Shown: positions 40,409 through 48,757, counted from the first letter of the stretch. The stretch: DNA of 64,000 nt from Streptomyces sp. CB02009 (GCF_001905825.1 NZ_LIVV01000001.1:351299-415298), one strand, 5' to 3'. Made by a program: numbers and translations. Notes: generated from the letters alone by a model not told the origin.

Positions 40409-42061
40409 CTAGGACACCAGGCCCGCACCCTCCAGCTCGGTCAGCCGCACGGTGCAGAGCCCGCCGCGTTCCGCCTTCACCTCCGTCACCTTCAGCCGGG
40501 TGCCCGGCGCGAGGATGTACTCCTCCTCGCCCGTGAACGCGGAGAACCGCCGGATCGCCACCGCCCGCGCCGGCGTGACCTCGAACAGGGTCCGCCGGCC
40601 GCGGCTCCCGAGGAACGCCTTCGCCACGCCCAGCTCGGACGTGCACGACGACACGCCCCACCAGGTCACCGTCTGCCCCAGCGGATACTGCGACCGCAGA
40701 TCCAGGGCCACACCGCGCCACAGCGGCCGGGTCTGCGCGGGCAGTGACTCCATCGCGGAGAACAGCAGGCGCAGATACGGCAGGTAGGGGACCAGCCGCT
40801 CCCGGTCGGGGGACCGCAGGACGGCGTTGATCTCGCGGTAGAACGCCGACTCGCAGGTGTAGAGGTGCAGCGCCGCGATCGCGTCGGCGGAGAGCCCCTC
40901 CCCGTACGCGGAGTCCCCGAGCGCCCCCTCGGCGATCTTCGACTCGCCGAACACGCTCGACCTCTCGATGTGCCGGTCCAGCCGGGCGAGGACCCGCGAC
41001 ACCGGCTCGACGGCCTTGCGGAAGTCCATCAGCGGCGTGTCGAACACCCCGGTGACGGCCGGAAGGACGAGTCCCTCGTCCTTGACGCTCGTGAGGCGTT
41101 CCAGATAGAGCTGGTGGAGCTCCATCGTCGAGGCGATGAACGCCCCCATCCGCTCCGCGACGTCCCCGCCCTCCGCGCCGCCCGCGCCCGAGGGCCTCCG
41201 GTCCCAGCCCTTGCTCGGCAACCAGTCGACCGGCTCGGCGCCCACCGCGGCCAGCGCGTCGTTCACCTGGGCGAAGTGGTCCCCGTCGCAGAAGATGTCG
41301 CCCTGGGCGGCCGGGTTCGCGTGGTCGAGGTGCCGGACCTCGACCCCCGGATACTTCTTCTCCAGCCGCTGGACGACCCTCTTCAGGCTCCGGGCGTGCG
41401 CGCCCCACCAGGCGAACACCACACCCCGGTCCTCCTCCGCGGCGCCCTGCTTCGCCCGCAGGATCTCCTCGACGATCTGCTCGGCCACCGGCCGCCAGAA
41501 GGAGGTGTGACGGTCCGTCGGCAGCGCCCCGTCCGCGCTCGCCGTGAGCGAGGCGTTGAGCAGCAGCACGCCCTGGGTGAGCATCGCCTGGAACCACTCG
41601 GGCGGCGCGACGGTGGCTTCCTTCTTCAGCAGCGCCCGGACGTCGGCGATCGGCGTCTTCTTGACGATGCCGTACTTCCACATCGCGGCGGCCTTGATGA
41701 TGCAGCGGATGCTGACCACACGGCCGAACTGGCTGTCCTTCCAGTCGTTGAAGGTGTTGTCGAACATCGCGATGCCGGTCGCGCTCTCCGCCCGCGGGTA
41801 CGGGTTCTGCCCGAAGGCGACCACCTTCCACTTGTGCGGCGGATGGGGCTTCAACGCCTGGAACGTCAGCTCGCGCACCGGAACCACCTCCGGACTGCGC
41901 TTCGGACCGATGAAGTCGGCGGCCCCCGGCTGCGCCTCGATCACCGGAGCCAGCAGCGGGAGCCACGGCTCACCGCCACCGGTGAACAGCTCGGCGAGGC
42001 CCAGCGGGTCCCCGGCGGAGGGACCCGTACCGCCGGCGGCCGTCACATCGTCATCGTTCAC
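40409..42061 (-). CDS. uracil-DNA-glycosylase-like / ADP-ribosyltransferase fusion
   Basis: A 550-residue two-domain protein. Residues 30-290 follow family-1 UDG: VVAFGQNPYPRAES (UDG GQDPY; the catalytic Asp is Asn86 here), LLNASLTAS (conserved Asn), GVVFAWWGAHARSL, then DHANPAAQ with His247 where UDG has HPSPLS, followed by GDHFAQVNDAL and PVDWLP. Residues 320-550 are an ADP-ribosyltransferase with the Arg-Ser-Glu pattern of arginine-specific enzymes: Arg449 in LWRGVAL, Ser in WWGVSSCTS and E512-E513-E514 in FTGEEEYILAPG. GTG 42061 is the first start in this frame, which stays open back into the macrodomain gene. Substrates are inferred: a DNA-bound module delivering ADP-ribosylation. No signal peptide. 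Confidence 0.85.
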   Translation of the reverse strand: MNDDDVTAAGGTGPSAGDPLGLAELFTGGGEPWLPLLAPVIEAQPGAADFIGPKRSPEVVPVRELTFQALKPHPPHKWKVVAFGQNPYPRAESATGIAMFDNTFNDWKDSQFGRVVSIRCIIKAAAMWKYGIVKKTPIADVRALLKKEATVAPPEWFQAMLTQGVLLLNASLTASADGALPTDRHTSFWRPVAEQIVEEILRAKQGAAEEDRGVVFAWWGAHARSLKRVVQRLEKKYPGVEVRHLDHANPAAQGDIFCDGDHFAQVNDALAAVGAEPVDWLPSKGWDRRPSGAGGAEGGDVAERMGAFIASTMELHQLYLERLTSVKDEGLVLPAVTGVFDTPLMDFRKAVEPVSRVLARLDRHIERSSVFGESKIAEGALGDSAYGEGLSADAIAALHLYTCESAFYREINAVLRSPDRERLVPYLPYLRLLFSAMESLPAQTRPLWRGVALDLRSQYPLGQTVTWWGVSSCTSELGVAKAFLGSRGRRTLFEVTPARAVAIRRFSAFTGEEEYILAPGTRLKVTEVKAERGGLCTVRLTELEGAGLVS

Positions 42062-42185
42062 TTCGGCAGAACTCCCGGAGATCGGACCGGCTGCCCCCTC
42101 GGGCGCACCGGCAGGCTGTACGGAATCGGTGAGGTCGCCTCCGGCGGCCTCGCCCTGGCCGGTGCCGGCCTGCGGAGCCTTCGCG

Positions 42186-42854
42186 TCAGGGGCGAAAGGA
42201 ACGTCGCTGCGGGACGTTGATCCGGACCCGCCGTGCGGACCCCGCTCCCTCGATGTCGTCGAGCTGCCCGAGCACCGCGGCCCTCAACTCGTCGTAGTCC
42301 GTGAACCCGTGGTCGTGGAAGAGCGCGTAGCCCGTCCACATCAGGTTGGCGCACACCCCCGCCGGCACCCGGCCCGTCTGCGCGCCCATCCCCACGAGCG
42401 CCACCGACCTGATGCTGCCCGGCTTCACCCGGTTCTGCAGGTGCACCGCCTGGAACGCCGCCGCGCACGCCAGGGCCACGTTCATCGTCTCGCTGACGTT
42501 CTGCGAGGACTGCCGCATGGTCGGCGTCGATATCAGGTACCGGGGTACGGCCGCGCCGGACGGTACGCACACCGCGCTGCCCACCGGCAGGCTCCCGCCG
42601 AACCGGTCGCGGATCGCCCGCTGCACCCTCACCTGGATGCCTGCGCCGAGGTGGCGCTTGACGACGGCGTCGACGCCACCGTCCATCCGGCCCCGTGCGT
42701 TGGTGGGGGACACCCACGCGTCGACATCGACGTCGAGCAGGGATCCGCGCCGGATCTCCACCTCGGGCGTGTCCGCGAACGCGGACCGCCAGGCCGCCAC
42801 CACCTCGGCGTTGACATCGACCAGAACGACCCTCAACGCATGCTCGAAACCCAC
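42186..42854 (-). CDS. macrodomain protein (ADP-ribose binding/hydrolysing)
   Basis: A 222-residue macrodomain. The motif VEIRRGSLLDVDVDAWVSPTNARGRMDGGVD has the Asn-Ala pair (N52-A53) and following Gly turn that bind ADP-ribose; LISTPTM and ALVGMGAQTGRVP supply the distal loops (G-x-G-A-x-T-G). Macrodomains of this kind remove or read ADP-ribose, and in toxin-antitoxin pairs such as DarTG they reverse the toxin's mark. GTG 42854 was chosen because AGAGGGG lies 7 bases upstream; an open frame to 43076 would run through the PHO-box region of the divergent gene. The gene lies just upstream of the UDG-ART fusion, same strand, and ends in CCC-TGA. Confidence 0.8.
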   Translation of the reverse strand: MGFEHALRVVLVDVNAEVVAAWRSAFADTPEVEIRRGSLLDVDVDAWVSPTNARGRMDGGVDAVVKRHLGAGIQVRVQRAIRDRFGGSLPVGSAVCVPSGAAVPRYLISTPTMRQSSQNVSETMNVALACAAAFQAVHLQNRVKPGSIRSVALVGMGAQTGRVPAGVCANLMWTGYALFHDHGFTDYDELRAAVLGQLDDIEGAGSARRVRINVPQRRSFRP

Positions 42855-43034
42855 GAATTCGCCCCTCTCGCGCAACCGCTCGAACAAGATCGAAGCTATC
42901 GCGAGGCACTGACAACGGGGTCGCGGCGAAGGCCGCTCCGGGCCGGACCCCGGCGCCCGCCCTCGGCGTCCCGCCGCGTCCCGGGCCGGACCCCGTATCA
43001 GGACCGGGGCGGTGCGGGCGGACGCGTAGGCGGT

Positions 43035-43056
43035 GTTCGTCTCCCGTTCACCGGCA
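43035..43056 (+). promoter_or_regulatory. PHO-box-like direct repeat upstream of phospholipase C
   Basis: GTTCGTCTCCC (43035-43045) and GTTCACCGGCA (43046-43056) are adjacent 11-base direct repeats with the GTTCxxC pattern of Streptomyces PhoP boxes. They lie 90 bases before the phospholipase C start. PhoP control of a secreted phospholipase would fit phosphate starvation. Confidence 0.6.
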
Positions 43057-43145
43057 GCCCCCGCCCGGGACTCCACGATCTCCTAGACATAACGGGTCTG
43101 GACCACAGAGGGTCCCGATGCGAAAGATCCAAGGAGTCCCCCGTC

Positions 43146-46100
43146 ATGCCTCCCTCCCCCGACGTCTCCCGCCGCACGCTGCTCGGCGGTGCCGCCGGCG
43201 CCGCCGCGCTCGCCTCGCTGCCGTTCAGCGTGCGCGAGGCCCTTGCCGCGCCCGCCCGCCCCGGCCGGCTGGAAGACATCGAGCATGTCGTCGTCCTGAT
43301 GCAGGAGAACCGTTCCTTCGACCACTACTTCGGGACCCTGCCCGGCGTCCGCGGCCTCGGTGACCGCACCGCCGTCCGCGGCGTCAACGGCAGGTCGGTC
43401 TTCCACCAGCCCGACCCCTCCCGCCCCGAGGGCCACCTCGTTCCCTTCGCGATGAACGCGGCCCACACCAACGCCTACCGCAACGGCGCCCCCGCCTTCG
43501 GGTTCGTCGACTCCTTCCCGCTCTGGAACGACGGGCGGGCCGACGGCTACGTCACCGGCCGCAGCAGCGGCTGGCTCGGCCACGGCTTCTACGAGCCCGC
43601 CGACATGCCGTTCTACAACGCGCTGGCCGGCGCCTTCACGGTCTGCGACCAGTACCACGCGTCGGTCCAGTGCAACACCAACACCAACCGCGACCACTTC
43701 ATGACCGGCACCAGCGGCGGCACGGTCAACGACACGGTCGTCTACAACAACACCGTCATTCCCGGCGGTTACACCTGGACCACCTACGCCGAGCGCCTCC
43801 AGAAAGCCGGTGTCAGCTGGAAGACGTACCAGGCCCGGGACAACTACGACGACAACGCCCTCGCCTGGTTCCGGCCGTTCCAGCAGGCCGAGCCCGGCGA
43901 ACCGCTCCACGACCGGGGCATGGCGATGGTCGGCGCCGCCGCCGACCAGGGCGACGGGCACAAGATGGGCGACGCGCTCGTCGAGGCGTTCCGCGCCGAC
44001 GTGGCGGGCGACCGCCTGCCGCAGGTGTCCTGGATCGTCGCCCCTGAGGCCCTGTCCGAGCACGCCAGCTGGCCCCCGCCGTTCGGCGAGGACCTCACCG
44101 CCCGACTGATCGAGGCGCTGGCGGACCACCCCGAGGTGTGGGCCAAGACCGTCTTCATCCTCAACTACGACGAGCACGGCGGCTTCTTCGACCACTGCAT
44201 GCCGCCCGTGCCGCCGCTCTCCGCCGACCGCGGCAAAGCCACCATGTCCGTGGACGGCGAGGTGGTCGTCCGGGTGAAGCAGGCCGACGGCGCCGTCGCG
44301 ATGCGGGTCGTCTCCCAGGACGGCCGTTACCGGGTGCGCAGCGCCGACGGCGGCCTCGGCTGGTCGGACACCCTGCCCGCAGGGGAGACCCTGGTCTCGG
44401 GGCCGCACGCCATGGGCCTCGGCCTCCGGGTGCCGATGGTCGTCGTGTCCCCGTGGACCCGGGGCGGTGTCGTCGACTCCACCGTCCTCGACCACACCTC
44501 CGTCATCCGCTTCCTGGAGCGGCGCTTCGGCGTGCGCGAGCCCCAGATCAGCGACTGGCGCCGTTCCGTCTCCGGCGACCTGACGTCCGTCTTCGACTTC
44601 TCCGGCCAGGACGTCGCCCGGCCCGAACTGCCGGACACCGACGGCAACGTGGCGAAGGGCGACGCCGCCTCCGGCAAGCCGTCCATCGCCGTCCCCTCGC
44701 CGCAGTTCTTCCCGCGCCAGCGGCGCGGCACCCGGCCCGCCCGCCCCGTGCCGTACGCCCTGTCGCTGCGCTCCCGGGTCCGCGGCGGCGAGGTCGCGCT
44801 CGACCTGCGCAACAAGGGCCGCCAGGCCGCCGTCTTCCAGGTGTACGCGGAGCCCGGCAGCACCCCCGACTTCTACACCGTCGGCGCGGGCGAGCGGCTC
44901 TCCGGCGCCCGCGCGCTCCAGGGCGATGCCTACGACCTGCGGGTCCACGGCCCCAACGGCTCGCTGTGGGTGCTGCGCGGCGACGCCGGCGACGCGCTGG
45001 AGGCCCGCCTGAAGGAGGAGTCCGAGGGCGACCGCGCGTACGTGGAGATCGAGATCGAGAACCGCGGCCGGCGCTCCCGCACCGTGCTCGTCGGCGACCT
45101 CGCGTACGGCGGCGGAGTCCGTGAGGTCCGGATCGGCGCGCGCGACGAGCGCACCGTGAAGCTGCGGGTGCCGGCCGAGCGCTGGTACGACATCGCCGTG
45201 AGCGCCGCCGACGACCCGCGGTTCCTGCGCCGCTTCGCCGGCCGCTTCGCCGACCGGGACCAGGACCGCCACCACGGCCGCGACCGGGGCCGTACCCGCG
45301 GTGTCACCGATCCGGCGATGGGCCTCCCCGACGCCCTCGCCGTCGAGGTCACCACCGCCGCCGGCGACGAGCCGGTCGTCGCGGGCGGGACCACGGCCCG
45401 GTTCACCGCCACCGTGACCAACCACGGCCCCGTCGACCTCCACGATGTGGTCCTCGCCTTCGCGGCCCCCCGGGGATGGACGGCGAAGCCCGTCGCGGAC
45501 ACCCCGCCGCGGACCCTGCCCGCCGGTTCCTCGGCGGTCGCGAGCTGGGACGTCACCGCGCCCGCCGACGCCCCCGCGTACGGCTCCGCCCGGCTGCTCG
45601 CGGTCGCCCGCGGCCGGGCGGCGGACGGACTGCGCCTCGCCGACGGCGAGATCCAGGCCCGGATCGCCCCGTCCATGAGCGGTCGTCTGCTCGCGGAGGA
45701 CTTCCAGTCCCTCGCCGGGAAGCTGGTCAAGCGCGGTCAGGTGCTCGGCTGGACGGCGACGGCGCCGGACGGCTGGTCGGTCGTGAACGCGGCCGCGATG
45801 CCGCAGGGCACGCCGATGTTCCAGGGCTGGACCTTCCACACCCGCCGCGCCTGGTCGGCCGGCGCCCAGAACCGGCCGAACTTCACCCGGGGCCTCGGCA
45901 TCGTCGCGGTCGCCGACCCGGACGACTGGGACGACACCGGCGCGCCCGCGAGCAAGGGCCGCTTCGACTCGACGCTGGTCTCGCCCACGGTCCCGATCCC
46001 GGCGGGCCGTACGACCCTGCGGGTGGACTTCGACTCCCACTACCGGCAGGAGGGCGACCAGAAGGCCGAGGTCCGCGCGGTCTTCGACTCCGGCGAGGAG

Positions 46101-46265
46101 CAGATCGTGCTGCGGTACGGCCCCGGCTCGGCGGACGCCGAGAACATCGCGGTCGGCAAGGACCTCACGGTCCCGGCGGGCGCCCGCGCGGTGTCCCTCC
46201 GCTTCCGGATGTACGACGCCGGAAACAACTGGTACTGGGCGGTGGACCACATCCGTCTGGGCTGA
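43146..46265 (+). CDS. Tat-exported phosphocholine-specific phospholipase C
   Basis: A 1039-residue exported enzyme, unusually long against about 700 residues for the family. The Tat signal is SRRTLLGGAAGAAALASLPF. Residues 40-480 are the acid-phosphatase-like PLC core: HVVVLMQENRSFDHYFGTLPG (Glu-Asn-Arg-Ser-Phe-Asp-His-Tyr), TNTNRDHFMTGT, NYDEHGGFFDH with metal ligands, VPMVVVSPWTRG and VLDHTSVIRFLE. About 500-720 hold the two PLC C-terminal domains. After a His/Arg/Asp-rich linker come a NEW3-like beta-sandwich (about 740-830) and a second jelly-roll (about 850-1039) ending in NNWYWAVDHIRLG. AAGGAG 9 bases upstream supports ATG 43146. It cleaves phosphatidylcholine or sphingomyelin; PhoP control is suggested. 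Confidence 0.93.
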   Translation: MPPSPDVSRRTLLGGAAGAAALASLPFSVREALAAPARPGRLEDIEHVVVLMQENRSFDHYFGTLPGVRGLGDRTAVRGVNGRSVFHQPDPSRPEGHLVPFAMNAAHTNAYRNGAPAFGFVDSFPLWNDGRADGYVTGRSSGWLGHGFYEPADMPFYNALAGAFTVCDQYHASVQCNTNTNRDHFMTGTSGGTVNDTVVYNNTVIPGGYTWTTYAERLQKAGVSWKTYQARDNYDDNALAWFRPFQQAEPGEPLHDRGMAMVGAAADQGDGHKMGDALVEAFRADVAGDRLPQVSWIVAPEALSEHASWPPPFGEDLTARLIEALADHPEVWAKTVFILNYDEHGGFFDHCMPPVPPLSADRGKATMSVDGEVVVRVKQADGAVAMRVVSQDGRYRVRSADGGLGWSDTLPAGETLVSGPHAMGLGLRVPMVVVSPWTRGGVVDSTVLDHTSVIRFLERRFGVREPQISDWRRSVSGDLTSVFDFSGQDVARPELPDTDGNVAKGDAASGKPSIAVPSPQFFPRQRRGTRPARPVPYALSLRSRVRGGEVALDLRNKGRQAAVFQVYAEPGSTPDFYTVGAGERLSGARALQGDAYDLRVHGPNGSLWVLRGDAGDALEARLKEESEGDRAYVEIEIENRGRRSRTVLVGDLAYGGGVREVRIGARDERTVKLRVPAERWYDIAVSAADDPRFLRRFAGRFADRDQDRHHGRDRGRTRGVTDPAMGLPDALAVEVTTAAGDEPVVAGGTTARFTATVTNHGPVDLHDVVLAFAAPRGWTAKPVADTPPRTLPAGSSAVASWDVTAPADAPAYGSARLLAVARGRAADGLRLADGEIQARIAPSMSGRLLAEDFQSLAGKLVKRGQVLGWTATAPDGWSVVNAAAMPQGTPMFQGWTFHTRRAWSAGAQNRPNFTRGLGIVAVADPDDWDDTGAPASKGRFDSTLVSPTVPIPAGRTTLRVDFDSHYRQEGDQKAEVRAVFDSGEEQIVLRYGPGSADAENIAVGKDLTVPAGARAVSLRFRMYDAGNNWYWAVDHIRLG

Positions 46266-46274
46266 CGCGGGCAC

Positions 46275-46355
46275 GGGCGGAGCCCCCGGGAAGGCCGGTC
46301 GCCGCGGTGGCTGAAGCCGGTCGCCTCGGCGGCCCGGCCTCCGGGGGCTCCGCCC
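46275..46355 (+). terminator. terminator hairpin after phospholipase C
   Basis: A 15-bp stem (GGGCGGAGCCCCCGG, 46275-46289, with 46341-46355) encloses a 51-base loop that can form smaller hairpins. It begins 9 bases after the stop. Confidence 0.75.
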
Positions 46356-46359
46356 CGAC

Positions 46360-46392
46360 TTGATAGGCAAGTGGAAGCTTGCCTATCCTGGG
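46360..46392 (+). promoter_or_regulatory. ArsR-type promoter/operator, apparently leaderless
   Basis: ATAGGCAAG (46363-46371) and CTTGCCTAT (46378-46386) form a perfect 9-bp inverted repeat with a 6-base spacer. It overlies TTGATA (46360-46365), 18 bases and TATCCT (46384-46389). The expected transcription start falls on the GTG codons at 46393/46396, so no leader is made. Autorepression is likely. Confidence 0.75.
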
Positions 46393-46395
46393 GTG

Positions 46396-46698
46396 GTGGC
46401 CGACGACCTCTTCAAAGCCCTGGCCGACCCCACCCGCCGCACCATCCTCGACGAGCTGACGCAGAAGTCCGGGCAGACGCTGTTCGAGATCTGCGCCCGG
46501 CTGAGCATGAAGCATCAGCTCGGCATCTCGCGCCAGGGCGTCTCCCAGCACCTCGCGGTGCTGGAGGCCGCCGGGCTCGTCGAGACCAGGCGGGAGGGGC
46601 GGTACAAGTTCCACGACCTGAACACGGCCCCGTTGCGCCGGATCGCCGACCGATGGCTCGCACCCCACCCGTCAGGACCGGAGGAGAACACCCCATGA
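46396..46698 (+). CDS. ArsR-family transcriptional repressor
   Basis: A 100-residue winged-helix repressor. ADDLFKALADPTRRTILDEL is the first helix block, and GISRQGVSQHLAVLEAAGLV is the recognition helix-turn-helix, with RYKFHDLN the wing. There are no clear metal-binding Cys pairs, so the ligand is not arsenic/zinc by sequence; it resembles ArsR/PadR-like ligand sensors. GTG 46396 or 46393 begins the protein and the transcript. The stop overlaps the VOC gene start (ATGA), so it should co-regulate that gene through the palindrome in its promoter. Confidence 0.9.
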   Translation: MADDLFKALADPTRRTILDELTQKSGQTLFEICARLSMKHQLGISRQGVSQHLAVLEAAGLVETRREGRYKFHDLNTAPLRRIADRWLAPHPSGPEENTP

Positions 46699-47087
46699 AG
46701 ATCCATCTGACCAGCGTCTTCGTCGACGACCAGGCGAAGGCCGAGCGCTTCTACACCGAGGTCCTCGGCTTCGTGAAGAAGCACGACGTCCCGCTGGGCG
46801 GAACGGACCGCTGGCTGACCGTCGTCCCGTCCGACGAGCCCGACGGCGTCGAACTCCTCCTGGAGCCCGCCGGACACCCGGCCGTCAAGCCGTACCGTGA
46901 CGCGCTCGTACAGGACGGCATCCCGCTCGCCCAGTTCGCCGTGGACGACGTCCGGGCGGAGTTCGAGCGCCTGACCGCCCTCGGCGTCCGGTTCACCCAG
47001 GAGCCCCTGGAGATGGGGCCGGTCACCACGGCCGTCTTCGACGACACCTGCGGCAACCTGATCCAGATCGCGACCCAGCCCCGGTAG
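46695..47087 (+). CDS. VOC-family (glyoxalase-like) protein
   Basis: A 130-residue vicinal-oxygen-chelate protein with two beta-alpha-beta-beta-beta halves: SVFVDDQAKAERFYTEVLGF and QFAVDDVRAEFERLTALGV, ending DTCGNLIQIATQPR. Metal-ligand positions give His4 (KIHLTS) and Glu/Asp in the second half (GNLIQI), as in the PhnB/glyoxalase group. The type can be a dioxygenase, a glyoxalase or a resistance protein. Coupled to the ArsR gene by a 4-base overlap, so expression probably responds to the ArsR ligand. The substrate is unknown. Confidence 0.85.
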   Translation: MKIHLTSVFVDDQAKAERFYTEVLGFVKKHDVPLGGTDRWLTVVPSDEPDGVELLLEPAGHPAVKPYRDALVQDGIPLAQFAVDDVRAEFERLTALGVRFTQEPLEMGPVTTAVFDDTCGNLIQIATQPR

Positions 47088-47202
47088 GGCATTGCGGAGG
47101 GCCCTCGTGCGTCCGGCGAGGGCACCCGCGCGCTGTCGTACCTCGGCGTCGTGCCGCAGCGTCGTGCCGCAACGTCGTGCCGCAGCCGACCCGCGGGCCC
47201 CC

Positions 47203-48075
47203 TCAGGGGTGCCGCGGGACGCGCCGTACGCGGGAGGCGACCACGGCCGTCGTGCCGCTGCCGAACGCGGCGCCGAGCACCGCCCAGGTGGCGGGGTGCG
47301 TCCAGGCGGCAGGGGGGAGCTGCTGGGCCAGGACGAGGACCCCCATGAGGACGACGAACCAGCCGAAGGCGGCCCGCAGGGTGTCCTGCGCGATGTGGCC
47401 CGCCAGGCGCGCGCCGACCGTACTGCCGATCACGGCGGTCCCGGTGACCGTCAGGGCGAGTCCCCAGTCGATCGTCACGCCCGCGAGATGGCCGGCGAGC
47501 CCGGCGAACGAGTTCATCGCGATGACGAGGAGCGAGGTCCCGACCGCGAGGCCCATCGGCAGCCCGCCGAGGACCGCCAGGGCCGGGACGACCAGGAAGC
47601 CGCCGCCGGAGCCGACGAGACCCGTCACGGCACCCACGGCCAGGCCCTTGGCCGCGAGGCCCGCGAGGGCCCGGCCGCCCTTCTCGGGCGGGGCCGCTCG
47701 GAGCCCGTGGTGGGCCCCGCCGCGCGGCCTGCGGAGCATCGCCGCCGCCGTGGCCAGCATCATCACCGCGAAGCCCACGAGGAGGACCGTGCCGGGCACG
47801 TACTCCGCGAGCCGCCCGCCCCCGTACGCCCCGGCCATGCTGAACGCGCCGAAGAGCAGGCCGGTCCGCCACCGGACCCGCCGCGCCCGGGCGTGCGGCA
47901 CCAGGGCGGCCAGACCGGTGACGCCGACCACGAACAGCGAGGTGGCGACCGCCTCCTTGGTGCCCTGACCCGCCAGGTACACCAGGATCGGCACCGTCAG
48001 GATCGAGCCGCCGCCCCCGAGCACACCCAGGCTGACGCCGATGAGCAGGGAGGCGGCGACGACGAGCACGGTCAC
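47203..48075 (-). CDS. TauE/SafE-type sulfite exporter
   Basis: A 290-residue polytopic membrane protein with the TauE motifs LLIGVSLGVLGGGGSILTVP near the N terminus and LVGSGGGFLVVPAL in the second half, the two inverted half-repeats, and about eight helices. In cst-type operons this protein exports sulfite made during persulfide oxidation. GTG 48075 overlaps the rhodanese stop (GTGA). It is the third gene of the sulfide operon. The C-terminal tail is short and basic. Function by context and family is strong. Confidence 0.88.
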   Translation of the reverse strand: MTVLVVAASLLIGVSLGVLGGGGSILTVPILVYLAGQGTKEAVATSLFVVGVTGLAALVPHARARRVRWRTGLLFGAFSMAGAYGGGRLAEYVPGTVLLVGFAVMMLATAAAMLRRPRGGAHHGLRAAPPEKGGRALAGLAAKGLAVGAVTGLVGSGGGFLVVPALAVLGGLPMGLAVGTSLLVIAMNSFAGLAGHLAGVTIDWGLALTVTGTAVIGSTVGARLAGHIAQDTLRAAFGWFVVLMGVLVLAQQLPPAAWTHPATWAVLGAAFGSGTTAVVASRVRRVPRHP

Positions 48076-48659
48076 GGCGTGCTCCGCAGCTCCGCGATCA
48101 CCGAGCGGACGTCGGGGCGGGGGCCGCGGTTGTACGGCAGCCGGGAGAGCAGGACGCCCATCATGCAGGAGTTGCTGAGGGCGGCGTAGGTCAGTCCCGC
48201 GCCGATCGCCGTCCCGATCAGATGGACGCCCGGCACCAGGACCCCCACGAGACCGGTGGCCAGGACGACGGAGCCCGCGACGAGGCGCACCTGGCGCTCC
48301 ATGTCCCAGCGCTCGGGGCCGCGGTTCACCGGGGCACCGGCCGCCTCCCAGGCGTTCACGCCGCCGTCGAGGACGCGGAGGTTCGGCAGCCCCGCCCCGG
48401 CGAGGGCCTGCTCGGCCTGCGCGGCCCGGGCCCCCGACCGGCAGACCAGGACGACGTCCTCGTCGAGGTGGGAGAGCAGCTCGGCGCGGTGCTCGCGCAG
48501 GGTGTCCAGGGGGACGTTGTACGAGCCCGGGATGTGGACGGTACGGAACTCGCCGGGCGTGCGGACGTCGAGGAGGCGCGGGGCGAGCCCTTCCTGGACG
48601 AGCCGGTGCAGGGCGACGGGGGTGAGGGCGGGCGGGGCGGGTGAGGGCGCGGCGCTCAT
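48072..48659 (-). CDS. rhodanese with DUF2892 membrane tail
   Basis: A 195-residue protein. Residues 10-105 are a rhodanese sulfurtransferase: PRLLDVRTPGEF, HIPGSYNVPL and active-site loop VLVCRSGARA with the catalytic Cys. Residues 115-165 hold a DUF2892 double membrane helix (QVRLVAGSVVLATGLVGVLV, LIGTAIGAGLTYAAL). It accepts persulfide sulfur on Cys, probably at the membrane, and passes it between the dioxygenase and acceptors. Second gene of the operon; its stop overlaps the exporter start. Confidence 0.9.
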   Translation of the reverse strand: MSAAPSPAPPALTPVALHRLVQEGLAPRLLDVRTPGEFRTVHIPGSYNVPLDTLREHRAELLSHLDEDVVLVCRSGARAAQAEQALAGAGLPNLRVLDGGVNAWEAAGAPVNRGPERWDMERQVRLVAGSVVLATGLVGVLVPGVHLIGTAIGAGLTYAALSNSCMMGVLLSRLPYNRGPRPDVRSVIAELRSTP

Positions 48660-48757
48660 GCGTGACTCCGGAGGGAGGGAGAGACGGACGGAGGTGTCGG
48701 TGACGGGTGGAGGGAGGGTGGGGGAGGGGTGGGGCGTCGGATGCGGGAGGGTGTGGA

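Noticed and set aside
42855..43076. N-terminal extension of the macrodomain gene
   Set aside because: Low-complexity text that would overlap the PHO-box-like repeat; GTG 42854 has a good ribosome-binding site.
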